Shown: in pieces, positions 41,887 to 47,714 of the stretch
Layout of the letters: the number at the start of each line of letters is the position of its first letter
Numbering within the stretch: the stretch's first letter is position 1
IMG/VR virus record: IMGVR_UViG_3300009551_000061
Location: 1 to 47,714 of that record
DNA length: 47,714 nt
Direction: 5' to 3' (one strand)
From: a virus
Translations under genes and position numbers: made by a program
Notes under the pieces: model-generated
Told to the model about the DNA's origin: nothing
Databases searched by the model: none
The model's input: only the letters and a program-made list of their open reading frames with translations

Positions 41887-42341
41887 CTCCCAATCCCTTC
41901 TCGTGGCTCTAGTTTGGCAATGATGATGTACGCCCCCGGCGTCTCCAGGGAGTCCTCATCCTCGCCGCAGTAGACCTTGGCAAGTCTGGTGTATTCCACT
42001 ATCAGTGAGTCATCAGCGATGGCCCCCGCTGCCTTCAGTGCGTCCTCTGTGGACCGACACAGCTTGGACAGGTCGGGGTACACGCTGGGGAACGGTCTCT
42101 TGTTGAACTTGATCGTCTTGGGTCTGCGGAAGCTGAACACCATCCTGGCGATGATCGGCCCGTCGAGACAGGCGAGCATCTGTCTGGTCAAAACTTCCCG
42201 TGCTGCTGCTATGACATCGGAGCGCCAGGGGGCCAGCTTGGGGCTACTGTCCACAATGGTCACAGCACGGTTCGCGTTGCCACGGTTGACGGCACGCTTG
42301 CTGCCCTGTGGTGCTGGCTCCCCATACGCTCTAATGATCAT
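41883..42341 (-). CDS. rusA: RusA-like Holliday junction resolvase
   Basis: This 152-residue protein resembles RusA, which cuts four-way DNA junctions in recombination and replication. It has GEPAPQGSKR at residues 7-16, YPDLSKLCRSTEDALKAAG at 88-106 and ADDSLIVEYTRLAKVY at 109-124, the family signature blocks. Acidic residues D90, D100 and D110/D111 fit the metal site. One position where the family usually has a second Asp (D-x-D) is Ser92. The gene overlaps its neighbours by 4 bases on both sides. Confidence 0.85.
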   Translation of the reverse strand: MIIRAYGEPAPQGSKRAVNRGNANRAVTIVDSSPKLAPWRSDVIAAAREVLTRQMLACLDGPIIARMVFSFRRPKTIKFNKRPFPSVYPDLSKLCRSTEDALKAAGAIADDSLIVEYTRLAKVYCGEDEDSLETPGAYIIIAKLEPREGIGR

Positions 42342-42457
42342 CGCTTGCCCCTCCCGGCCAGGACCTCAATCAGGAGCAGCAAACCAAACGCGATCATCAG
42401 TGACCCGCCGATGATGTACAGGCCATGACTGATGAGCTGGTTCTGCTCATATGTCAC
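42338..42457 (-). CDS. Membrane microprotein, 39 residues
   Basis: A GTG within the end of the upstream gene opens a frame of 39 residues. Residues about 12-32 (YIIGGSLMIAFGLLLLIEVL) are one hydrophobic membrane segment, followed by a basic tail AGRGKR. Its stop overlaps the RusA start. Function unknown. Confidence 0.6.
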   Translation of the reverse strand: MTYEQNQLISHGLYIIGGSLMIAFGLLLLIEVLAGRGKR

Positions 42458-42926
42458 TGAGGTCCACCCCGGTCTGGGCGGTCACCAGGCGCTTGTAGGC
42501 CTCCCAGTTCCCTGCCCCAGCCACACCGTCAAATAGACGATCAGACTGTTCCTCGGTGAGACCCAGAAGGTCCCGGGCCCGGCACTCCAGGCCGACGTAG
42601 TTTCCCTCCGGGGTGCGCACTGTGTCGGCGTAGCCGAGGTCGTCCAGATCGAAGACGATGGCATCCCCGGCTTCCAGGACGGCATGCCCTGCGAAGCAGA
42701 ACTTGGTGCCACAGACACCTTCGGGAATGATCGCGTCACTGAATAGGAGACGGTCTTCGCCCCCTTGAGTGAAGTGGAACAGTGCCTCCTTCAGGTTTGC
42801 GACAGCGGCCTCGTAATCCTCGTCGTTGTCATATTCCCTGACTCCGGCCCAAATTTCCTGGTCCCATTGGTCCAGATGGTTCTGGATCCGCTGGACCACT
42901 CGGCGGATCATGTTAGCGTTCGGCAC
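42447..42926 (-). CDS. Acidic hypothetical protein, 159 residues
   Basis: The GTG at 42926 is chosen because AGGAG lies 7 bases upstream and it gives a short 14-base overlap; longer frames up to 43028 would invade the neighbour. The protein is acidic and helical (REYDNDEDYEAAVANLKEAL), then has VCGTKFCFAGHAVLEAGD with two Cys and a His, followed by LLGLTEEQSDRLFDGVAGAG. The Cys/His block is also hinted at in the protein at 47279. Family recognised only as common in actinophage right arms. Confidence 0.65.
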   Translation of the reverse strand: MPNANMIRRVVQRIQNHLDQWDQEIWAGVREYDNDEDYEAAVANLKEALFHFTQGGEDRLLFSDAIIPEGVCGTKFCFAGHAVLEAGDAIVFDLDDLGYADTVRTPEGNYVGLECRARDLLGLTEEQSDRLFDGVAGAGNWEAYKRLVTAQTGVDLSDI

Positions 42927-43302
42927 CGTCTGGCTCCTCTCCTCCGGCAACGCGGAACTCTCGGACACGATATTTGTTAGCGATGTCTCCATGTACGAGT
43001 GCAAATGATTCGATGTCAAGTTCCTCAACTTCCCTTCTCTTCATGTAGTGCTTGGTCAGCTCCGGGTTGTCCCGAACCAGGGCCGCCACCGCGTACTTGT
43101 CCTTGTACCGGTACGTCACCACCAGCCTGCCGTTGACCAGACCCCCCGTACTGTCCCCCATCTGGTCCTCCAGCTTGGCCCGGAGGTCGGCAGCACGCTG
43201 ACCCCACGCCATGGCCTGCTCCCTGGCGTCCTGCCAGGCCCCGTACAGGTCACCCTGGACTTCGGTACGGGGCTCATCGTCGTGCTTACCTGGTACTGGC
43301 AT
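42913..43302 (-). CDS. YqaJ C-terminus-like protein
   Basis: This 129-residue protein has AAD-LRAKLEDQMGDS, then GGLVNGRLVVTYRYKDKYAV, and RDNPELTKHYMKRREV, which recalls the end part of YqaJ-type phage recombinase proteins (A-x-x-L-R-x-x-L, then a G-x-x-V-x-T-x-R strand, then a P-E-L helix). The nuclease part is absent. It may be a separated accessory domain in DNA recombination. The match is by pattern only. Confidence 0.55.
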   Translation of the reverse strand: MPVPGKHDDEPRTEVQGDLYGAWQDAREQAMAWGQRAADLRAKLEDQMGDSTGGLVNGRLVVTYRYKDKYAVAALVRDNPELTKHYMKRREVEELDIESFALVHGDIANKYRVREFRVAGGEEPDGAER

Positions 43303-43304
43303 AG

Positions 43305-43646
43305 TTAGTTCCTCGGTGCCTGGTTCATGACCTGGGAGATGAGCGTCAGCACGGTATCCCGGCTCACGAATCCCATCACGTTGGTCTGCATCCGGACCCG
43401 CATGACCAGCTCAGCCAATCGGGCCTCCTGGACCTTACGGACCCGCTCGAAGGCCTTCGGAACGGCCGCCATGACGGCCCTGGTGGCGATTTCCTGGAGT
43501 TCCTGGGTCAGCGCCCTGGTCTCCAACGTACCAAGCCCCAGCTCCCGCCCAAGGGCTCCAAACTCGACCAGGTCGGCCGGGGTGAGACCCGGCACGGGCT
43601 CGAACAGGACCGCCTCGACCACGGGTACAGACACTTCTTTACTCAC
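43305..43646 (-). CDS. Helical hypothetical protein, 113 residues
   Basis: The GTG at 43646 is chosen because it overlaps the upstream stop (GTGA). The protein has a hydrophobic beta-like start (VSVPVVEAVLFEPVPGL) and then a long helix region, ELQEIATRAVMAAVPKAFER and RLAELVMRVRMQTNVMGFVS. No family recognised. Confidence 0.6.
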   Translation of the reverse strand: MSKEVSVPVVEAVLFEPVPGLTPADLVEFGALGRELGLGTLETRALTQELQEIATRAVMAAVPKAFERVRKVQEARLAELVMRVRMQTNVMGFVSRDTVLTLISQVMNQAPRN

Positions 43647-43798
43647 CCTTGTGTTCCCTTCATGAGAAACTTCAACTCGACCCACTGGCGTGGATCCAGG
43701 AATGCTGCTCCGAGCAGCCAGCGCCACGGTGGGCACCAGCGGTACAGCCACCAGAAGCAGTCCCGGTACGCCCGGGCGTATTCATGCAACAGGCTCAT
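43643..43798 (-). CDS. Trp-rich hypothetical protein, 51 residues
   Basis: The frame starts at an ATG that overlaps the upstream stop (ATGA) and ends with a GTGA overlap. It holds CFWWLYRWCPPWRWLL, a very Trp-rich block with two Cys, then FLDPRQWVELKFLM. It may be a membrane-surface or zinc protein. No family recognised. Confidence 0.55.
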   Translation of the reverse strand: MSLLHEYARAYRDCFWWLYRWCPPWRWLLGAAFLDPRQWVELKFLMKGTQG

Positions 43799-44007
43799 AT
43801 CAGTGGCTTCGCTCTTACGTTGGCGGCCTGGTAGTGAGCCTGGGCCAGGCTGATCAGAAGCTGAACCATGGCAACGGTGGCAACGATCTCGTCGTTATCG
43901 GTTTCCGATATGTCTTCAAACTCGGTCATCATTTCGGCCACTACGTCCATAGCCTCATCGGCCTTGCGCACATGTTCCTCGCGCCATTCCTGAGTGAGTG
44001 GCTTCAT
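43795..44007 (-). CDS. Helical acidic protein, 70 residues
   Basis: The ATG overlaps the upstream stop (TGATG) and the end overlaps the next start (ATGA). The protein is a long acidic helix, EEHVRKADEAMDVVAEMMTE then DNDEIVATVAMVQLLISLAQ. It probably forms a small helical bundle or coiled coil. Function unknown. Confidence 0.6.
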   Translation of the reverse strand: MKPLTQEWREEHVRKADEAMDVVAEMMTEFEDISETDNDEIVATVAMVQLLISLAQAHYQAANVRAKPLI

Positions 44008-44228
44008 CAGAACAGCTCCTCCTGCCCTTCCAGGACCTCGGCCGGGATCGGCCTATTGGACTTCACGCACTTGTTGCAGTACTTGACATCCAGGGGGAGC
44101 CCGGTGAGGGACTCCCCCCGCCACACACGCCAACCACGAGCCCGCAACATGTCATCGCTGGGATAGTCGTACGACCAGTCCAGGACAACACCGTGGCAGG
44201 TGGCGTAGTTGGTGCAGTACGCGTTCAC
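44007..44228 (-). CDS. Small zinc-type protein, 73 residues
   Basis: The protein has YCTNYATCHG (C-x5-C-H) near the start and YCNKCVKSNRPI (C-x2-C) near residue 50, consistent with a zinc site of four Cys/His residues. Between them is a Trp-containing strand region (RARGWRVWRGES). It overlaps neighbours by 1 and 4 bases. Function unknown. Confidence 0.6.
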   Translation of the reverse strand: MNAYCTNYATCHGVVLDWSYDYPSDDMLRARGWRVWRGESLTGLPLDVKYCNKCVKSNRPIPAEVLEGQEELF

Positions 44229-44524
44229 TCTCCTTCGACCGCCATCTGTGCCTCCGCTTCCTTGATGTCCTTGAGGTCGGCCCCGGTGCCTTCGACGTCA
44301 GGTTCCTCTTCAGTGCCGAGGATGCGAGCGCTCTGGCCCTCCCAGGCCGTATCCCAGTCCGCGAAGGCGGCAACAAGCTCATCTTCTTCGTTGTAGAAGC
44401 TGAGAACCCTGTTAGAGGAGGTCTCCTCGGTGACCACACCCATGTACTCGGCCTCAACCGAGTAGTACGTAATCCGGCGCCCCTTAGTAATCCAGGCCGT
44501 AGTGGCTACGGTGAATGTCTTCAC
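44225..44524 (-). CDS. Acidic hypothetical protein, 99 residues
   Basis: The GTG at 44524 is chosen because it overlaps the upstream stop (GTGA) and an AGAGG lies upstream; longer frames up to 44584 are less likely. The protein has KTFTVATTAWITKGRRITYY, then a beta-like VLSFYNEEDELVAAFADW, and an acidic tail with GTGADLKDIKEAEAQMA. No family recognised. Confidence 0.6.
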   Translation of the reverse strand: MKTFTVATTAWITKGRRITYYSVEAEYMGVVTEETSSNRVLSFYNEEDELVAAFADWDTAWEGQSARILGTEEEPDVEGTGADLKDIKEAEAQMAVEGE

Positions 44525-44736
44525 GCGGCGGACCTCTTCTCGATCAGCGGCTGCATCGATTCCATCACATGACACACTTTGCATGTGCCGGTCTCCAGAT
44601 CGAACCCTTTACGGGTGGCCGACCGGAGAGCGGCTTGTGGACTGGTGCAGATGTGGTACCGGGTGCCACACTTGGAGCAAAAGATCCAGTACTTGGTCCG
44701 GTGCTCATCGGCGTCGTAAAACGTATGAAGGTTCAT
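44521..44736 (-). CDS. Small zinc ribbon protein, 71 residues
   Basis: The ATG at 44736 overlaps the upstream stop (ATGA) and has GAGAGGG before it. FCSKCGTRYH near residue 20 and TCKVCH near residue 52 form a two-knuckle C-x2-C zinc ribbon. The middle is a helix with AALRSATRKG. Zinc ribbon proteins often bind nucleic acids or proteins; the partner is unknown. Confidence 0.65.
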   Translation of the reverse strand: MNLHTFYDADEHRTKYWIFCSKCGTRYHICTSPQAALRSATRKGFDLETGTCKVCHVMESMQPLIEKRSAA

Positions 44737-45041
44737 CGATCCCTCTCCCATGTCTCAACGTGCTCTTCGAGAAACTCCAAAATGCAGACGTACATGTCTT
44801 TCGGGGTGGCTGAGTGTTCGGCACTGTACTTGCGTCGAAGGAACTCAGCCGGCCGCCAGGACTGCACCTGGCGAACCAGGTAGTTCATGGCCTGGAGGCG
44901 GATCACCCTGTCCCGCGCCCTGGTGAGGAGGAGATCATTACGGTGAAGCTCCTCCACCACGTCCTTGCCTTTATGGATCGCCTCCACGATGGTGTCCCGT
45001 ACCCGTTGGTACGTCTGGGCATCAAGGGGCGTGCGGTCCAT
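44733..45041 (-). CDS. Helical hypothetical protein, 102 residues
   Basis: The ATG at 45041 follows a strong GGAGGAG Shine-Dalgarno; a longer frame to 45086 is less likely. The protein is helical, with RVRDTIVEAIHKGKDVVEEL, then LQAMNYLVRQVQSWRPAEFL and a final LEFLEEHVETWERD. No family recognised. It begins after a 113-base gap (45042-45154) that contains GC-rich inverted repeats but no clear promoter. Confidence 0.6.
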   Translation of the reverse strand: MDRTPLDAQTYQRVRDTIVEAIHKGKDVVEELHRNDLLLTRARDRVIRLQAMNYLVRQVQSWRPAEFLRRKYSAEHSATPKDMYVCILEFLEEHVETWERDR

Positions 45042-45154
45042 TACTCCTCCGTCGTTCCCACGACCCGGCCGGGATTTGGTGGTCACCGACCGGGCCGGGG
45101 CCTTGTTGAACGTCCATCAACCTTACCCCCCCATCCCTGGGGATGAGAAGACCC

Positions 45155-45430
45155 CTAGGCCGCTTCTTGCTCGCGACGTCGAAGCCTGCGACCCTCCTCC
45201 ACGAGCCGGGCCACGGTCCCCGGGCGGGCACCGATCGTCTCGGCCAGCTTGGTGGTCGAAAACTCACCAGACTCAACCAGCGCCACAGCGGACAGGCGCC
45301 GCGTGTTCGCTAACTCGGTCAGGGTGTCCCGCATGATCCTGGTGATCACAGAACTCACCAGCACGATCTTGTTCGGCCCCACCTCCGCATCAATCTGATC
45401 CCAGAGCACTTCCTCCCAACTCCGGTCCAT
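45155..45430 (-). CDS. Small helix-turn-helix protein, 91 residues
   Basis: The ATG has a good Shine-Dalgarno, CGGAGG. The N-terminal 30 residues include IVLVSSVITRIMRDTLTELA, a helix pair, and residues about 57-80 (STTKLAETIGARPGTVARLV) are a helix-turn-helix with a typical A-E-x-x-G-A-R-x-x-T-V-x-R turn. It ends in a basic run. It is likely a DNA-binding regulator, as found in many actinophages. Its upstream neighbour overlaps it by 41 bases. Confidence 0.7.
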   Translation of the reverse strand: MDRSWEEVLWDQIDAEVGPNKIVLVSSVITRIMRDTLTELANTRRLSAVALVESGEFSTTKLAETIGARPGTVARLVEEGRRLRRREQEAA

Positions 45431-45593
45431 TGGTGCCTCCGTTCAGTTCTTGGATTCGGTCGCGTAGCGACTCCACCGTTTCCAGGGAGATATCCCTCCC
45501 GTCGGACCAAGCATAAAGATCACCTTCCACCCGTTCAAGACGGAAGCTAGTTGCAGCGCCGCAACTACGCGGCTCTCGGGAAGGGGAGGGCAT
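45390..45593 (-). CDS. Hypothetical protein, 67 residues
   Basis: The ATG at 45593 follows AAAGGAA, a good Shine-Dalgarno; longer starts are less likely. The protein has TSFRLERVEGDLYAWSDGRD then SLETVESLRDRIQELNGG, a beta pair followed by a helix. It overlaps the next gene by 41 bases. No family recognised. Confidence 0.55.
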   Translation of the reverse strand: MPSPSREPRSCGAATSFRLERVEGDLYAWSDGRDISLETVESLRDRIQELNGGTNGPELGGSALGSD

Positions 45594-46038
45594 CAGGTTC
45601 CTTTCGTAGCAACGGTGGTACGTGCAACGGGTCATCGACCCAGTCGACCTGTAATGTCAAAATCCTCGCCCGCTTCGCCTTGTCACGGCAATCCACCGTT
45701 CCTTTGCTTGTCGGGTGCATGAACGCCACACACAGGTCCGCTCCAGCGGTCACCATGGCTGCGTTACGCAGCGGCCCGGCAGCCTTGCCGTAGTGGACCC
45801 AGTCGGCTGGGAATTTGAGGGGCTCCGGCAGTTCCACGCCCAGACGCATCGGGGCGTTGACAGACCACCACTGTTGGGTCTCCTGGTCTGCGCCAGCGCC
45901 GTCCCCGTGGATGAACTGGATCTCTCGGTGTCCACCGATGGAGGCGAGGGTCAGGATGTGATCAAGAACCAGGTGCAATCGATTTACATTTATCGTTGAT
46001 CCGGTCCAGTGTCTCCACCCAGTGGTAATGACTCTCAT
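45565..46038 (-). CDS. SLOG-family protein (YspA/DUF2493-like)
   Basis: This 157-residue protein has VITTGWRHW at residues 3-11, FIHGDGAGADQETQQWW (about 42-58) and GPLRNAAMVTAGADLCVAFM (about 88-107) followed by SKGTVDCRDKAK, the Rossmann-like pattern of the SLOG superfamily, which senses nucleotides or nucleic-acid ligands. Many phages carry such a gene of unknown exact role; ligand sensing or defence-related tasks have been suggested for the superfamily. It lies next to two repressor-like genes. Confidence 0.8.
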   Translation of the reverse strand: MRVITTGWRHWTGSTINVNRLHLVLDHILTLASIGGHREIQFIHGDGAGADQETQQWWSVNAPMRLGVELPEPLKFPADWVHYGKAAGPLRNAAMVTAGADLCVAFMHPTSKGTVDCRDKAKRARILTLQVDWVDDPLHVPPLLRKEPDALPFPRAA

Positions 46039-46319
46039 TCGATGTCTCCGTCGCCCTGGTGTGGTGTGGTGATGGTGGCGATGGTGATGCCCAGAGCTTG
46101 AGCAACCACCCGGGTCTTGGACAGCCAGACCTCGTAGCCACGCTCGCCACGGGACACCGTGGAACCGGCCACGCCGGCCATGGTGCCAACCTGTTCAATG
46201 GTGAGTCGGCGGCTGAGTCGTTCCTCTCGGATCAGCTCCCAAATAGGGTCTGTCTCGCCCGGTCGGCTTCCAAATTGGTAGCCAAGTTGCCGCCCCTCGG
46301 GGAGCTTATCAGACATCAT
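46035..46319 (-). CDS. XRE-family DNA-binding protein 1
   Basis: This 94-residue protein has DPIWELIREERLSRRLTIEQ (about 24-43), then VGTMAGVAGSTVSRGERGYE, a Cro/CI-type helix-turn-helix, and a dimer-like helix RVVAQALGITIATI. It probably represses or activates phage promoters. It is the paralogue of the gene just upstream, and overlaps the SLOG gene by four bases. Confidence 0.85.
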   Translation of the reverse strand: MMSDKLPEGRQLGYQFGSRPGETDPIWELIREERLSRRLTIEQVGTMAGVAGSTVSRGERGYEVWLSKTRVVAQALGITIATITTPHQGDGDIE

Positions 46320-46590
46320 TCATCTCCTCTTTGGGAACAATCTTCAGGTCATATCCAAACGCCTGGAGAATCTTCCGGACAGTTGCCATTGAGACATGTC
46401 CCCCACGTTCTCCCTTGGAAATGGTGGAAGATCCACATTCAACGACTCTTGAAAGTTCGTCGATGCCAATTCCATTCTTGACCCGCAGATCATGGATAAA
46501 GATCCAGGTCGGATCAACAGCATTGTGATCGAATTCCCCTCGGAATGTTCCCAGGGGTGTGAGATAGTTAGTCTTGACTTTCTCCGACAT
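46309..46590 (-). CDS. XRE-family DNA-binding protein 2
   Basis: This 93-residue protein has the same plan as the gene downstream of it: DPTWIFIHDLRVKNGIGIDE (about 26-45), then VECGSSTISKGERGGH, and TVRKILQAFGYDLKIV. The shared D-P-x-W, S-T-x-S-x-G-E-R-G and C-terminal helix show a duplicated pair. Its base composition is lower in GC (about 43-53 percent in several 60-base lines) than its neighbours (up to about 67 percent), so it may have come from another source. Confidence 0.85.
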   Translation of the reverse strand: MSEKVKTNYLTPLGTFRGEFDHNAVDPTWIFIHDLRVKNGIGIDELSRVVECGSSTISKGERGGHVSMATVRKILQAFGYDLKIVPKEEMNDV

Positions 46591-47122
46591 TTCTTCCTCC
46601 GTCAGTCAGCACCCGAAGTGCCAATTCCTTCCGTTCTAGGACACGTGAAATTTGCTCGGGCATGGGCCAACCCAGAGTGATCAACCTGTTGATGGCGGCC
46701 ATGACCGCAGTCGCCCCCTGGCCTTCCATCACGGCACCGTCCAGCACCTCATCCACAACCTCCCGGAAGCCCTTGTCCTGGGTCAGGAGGGGCTCCAGGG
46801 TGTCCAGCACGATGCCCAGAGCCACCCCGGTGATGGTCCACCGGTAGACCTGCGGCATGGTGCGGTCGTCGTTGACGTGCACGTGGGGCTCGGCGCAGTG
46901 CTCGGCACAACCTCGCCGCATGAAGTCCTTCATCGGCTTGGAGGTCATGGCCTCCGGTTTGGTGCCAACCATGGCACCCATCTCCCGGATGATGCCGGGG
47001 TACCGGGACTCGACCATGAGCACGTACTGGGGGGTGGCTCGCTGTTGGTTCTTCTTGGTGTAGATCTTGCCCTTGAGATCAACAATCCCAGCCATCCATC
47101 CCAGCTTCGCTGGTGTGATCAT
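46568..47122 (-). CDS. LAGLIDADG-like protein lacking the catalytic acid
   Basis: This 184-residue protein starts at ATG with AAGGAAAC upstream; longer frames to 47230 would overlap a zinc protein. Residues 9-20 (WMAGIVDLKGKI) follow the LAGLIDADG motif of homing endonucleases, with Asp15 kept but Lys17 in place of the catalytic acid (position 8 of the motif). Downstream, KNQQRATPQYVLMVESRYPG (25-44) and GAMVGTKPE fit the same fold, and RGCAEHCAEPHVHV (about 70-84) may bind metal. It is probably a DNA-binding protein without nuclease function; similar sequences are common in actinophages. Confidence 0.75.
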   Translation of the reverse strand: MITPAKLGWMAGIVDLKGKIYTKKNQQRATPQYVLMVESRYPGIIREMGAMVGTKPEAMTSKPMKDFMRRGCAEHCAEPHVHVNDDRTMPQVYRWTITGVALGIVLDTLEPLLTQDKGFREVVDEVLDGAVMEGQGATAVMAAINRLITLGWPMPEQISRVLERKELALRVLTDGGRNVGESQD

Positions 47123-47298
47123 CCTATGTTTCCTTCGCTTCTGCTGATGATCCCTCGTTCGGCCAGGAAGAGAGCCAGCCGGGCCATCTGCTCGGCGGCG
47201 TAGGCGGCGTACGTTCCCTCGCCGTAGCACTCGTCGCAGCCCTTCCCCTGCCCCTCACAGGAGGGGCAGGGGGTATCGCTAGACGGTGACGGGTGCAT
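47119..47298 (-). CDS. DnaJ-type zinc finger protein, 59 residues
   Basis: The ATG lies within the end of the upstream gene. Residues 11-28 have C-P-S-C-E-G-Q-G-K-G-C-D-E-C-Y-G-E-G, two C-x2-C-x-G-x-G type units as in the DnaJ zinc finger. The C-terminal half is an Ala-rich helix (YAAYAAEQMARLALFLAERG). Its stop overlaps the LAGLIDADG-like start (ATGA). A partner-binding role is inferred. The coding sequence includes a perfect 12-bp hairpin. Confidence 0.65.
   Translation of the reverse strand: MHPSPSSDTPCPSCEGQGKGCDECYGEGTYAAYAAEQMARLALFLAERGIISRSEGNIG
47245..47272. repeat. Perfect 12-bp inverted repeat inside the zinc finger gene
   Basis: CCCCTGCCCCTC (47245-47256) and GAGGGGCAGGGG (47261-47272) are exact reverse complements with a 4-base loop. 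It falls in the Cys/Gly codons of the zinc finger. No T-run follows on either strand, so it is not a typical terminator. Confidence 0.8.
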
Positions 47299-47641
47299 TG
47301 AACCGGCTCAGATGGCCGCTGAAGGCCTTACGGGCCTCGCCCCAGGTGTCGCCCTCGTCCTGGGACGTCTGGGCCTTCTGGAGCGCGTCAATGGCGTTCT
47401 GGGGGATGCTCAGGCCCAGGCTGTCGTAGTCCACCTGGTCAGCGGGCTGGCCCTCCTGAAGCGAGAGCATGCCCGCGCTGGCTCCGAGGCGGATCAGCAC
47501 ATGGCCGACCAGACACCCGGGCTGAGTCCCGTGCAGGTACTGACAGATGGTGCCCTGGGGGACATAGACGAAGTCCTCTCCCTTGGCCCGCACTGCTTCA
47601 TCTAAAACGTCCGCAACCTCGGTTACGGTCACTTCTCGCAT
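47279..47641 (-). CDS. Hypothetical protein, 120 residues
   Basis: The ATG at 47641 is chosen because GGGAGGAAG lies before it. The protein has VTEVADVLDEAVRAKGEDFV, then VPQGTICQYLHGTQPGCLVG and HVLIRLGASAGMLSLQEGQP, a C-x-Y then C-L-V-G-H-V-L pattern seen in small actinophage proteins. The rest is helical with NAIDALQKAQTSQDEG. It is the first visible gene of the leftward operon. Function unknown. Confidence 0.65.
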   Translation of the reverse strand: MREVTVTEVADVLDEAVRAKGEDFVYVPQGTICQYLHGTQPGCLVGHVLIRLGASAGMLSLQEGQPADQVDYDSLGLSIPQNAIDALQKAQTSQDEGDTWGEARKAFSGHLSRFNAPVTV

Positions 47642-47714
47642 GATCTTCCTCCCTCTCCCCGGGGGTACATCCCCCTGGTCTCCACGATACATGCTAGGGA
47701 CGCCGCTGACCAGG
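47642..47714 (-). promoter_or_regulatory. Leader region of the right-arm operon
   Basis: On the minus strand this 73-base region holds the Shine-Dalgarno of the gene at 47279 and a GGGGG-TACAT-CCCCC hairpin (plus-strand 47661-47675) just upstream of it. TAGCAT near 47690 is a weak -10 candidate; the -35 would lie at or beyond the window edge. The promoter itself cannot be confirmed. Confidence 0.3.

Noticed and set aside
45962-46198. Minus-strand frame overlapping the first XRE gene in another frame
   Set aside because: The XRE protein in the alternative frame has a clear helix-turn-helix, while this frame is Pro/Ser-rich without pattern.
1-47714. tRNA genes, integrase, attachment sites and DNA polymerase were looked for
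   Set aside because: Nothing convincing was seen by eye; a tRNAscan and profile search would be needed to exclude them.

Overview
The window looks like most of the genome of a long-tailed double-stranded DNA phage (siphovirus type) of a high-GC actinomycete, probably Streptomyces or a relative. Evidence: a gene-dense GC-rich sequence, many GTG starts, 4-base ATGA/GTGA overlaps between neighbouring genes, a complete head-tail-lysis gene order, and protein families typical of actinobacteriophages. I see no ribosomal RNA, tRNA, host housekeeping gene, integrase or DNA polymerase in the window. Host assignment is inference.

Left edge (1-822, minus strand): the start of a truncated helix-turn-helix gene, a terminator, and a small Ig-like protein gene that diverges from the terminase. 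Packaging and head (880-17383, plus strand): terminase large subunit, small membrane protein, portal, MuF-type protein, large capsid maturation protease, a short Pro/Ala-rich protein, a giant 2431-residue protein with a degenerate ADP-ribosyltransferase-like N-terminus, two microproteins, and a major capsid protein with a fused acidic scaffold-like N-terminus, preceded by a good promoter candidate.

Virion decoration, neck and tail (17443-33046, plus): several beta-rich virion proteins (one with nine tandem repeats of about 20 residues), then head-tail connectors, a gp10-like protein, two tail assembly chaperone genes that may be joined by a +1 frameshift, a short tape measure, and three minor tail proteins. 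The likely major tail protein is not between neck and chaperones but upstream, just after the capsid genes.

Glycan cassette (33054-39145, plus): two small proteins, a GT-B glycosyltransferase, a GT-A glycosyltransferase, a SAM methyltransferase, an NAD-dependent sugar epimerase/dehydratase, a DUF616/TOD1-like glycosyltransferase and a GT2 glycosyltransferase, followed by a membrane-anchored protein with a long Ser-Pro/Thr-Pro stalk and a beta-helix-like head. This is the most unusual part of the window: a self-contained sugar-building and sugar-transfer set beside a plausible acceptor. Lysis (39309-40896, plus): Cys-rich microprotein, metallopeptidase endolysin, holin-like protein and a hypothetical protein.

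Right arm (40775-47641, minus): about 20 short overlapping genes read leftward. They include a RusA-like resolvase, a YqaJ-C-terminus-like protein, a SLOG-family protein, two tandem XRE repressor-like genes, a small helix-turn-helix protein, a LAGLIDADG-like protein that has lost its catalytic acid, several tiny zinc-binding proteins and one apparently frameshifted gene. The two transcription units meet tail to tail at 40775-40896 with overlapping coding ends.
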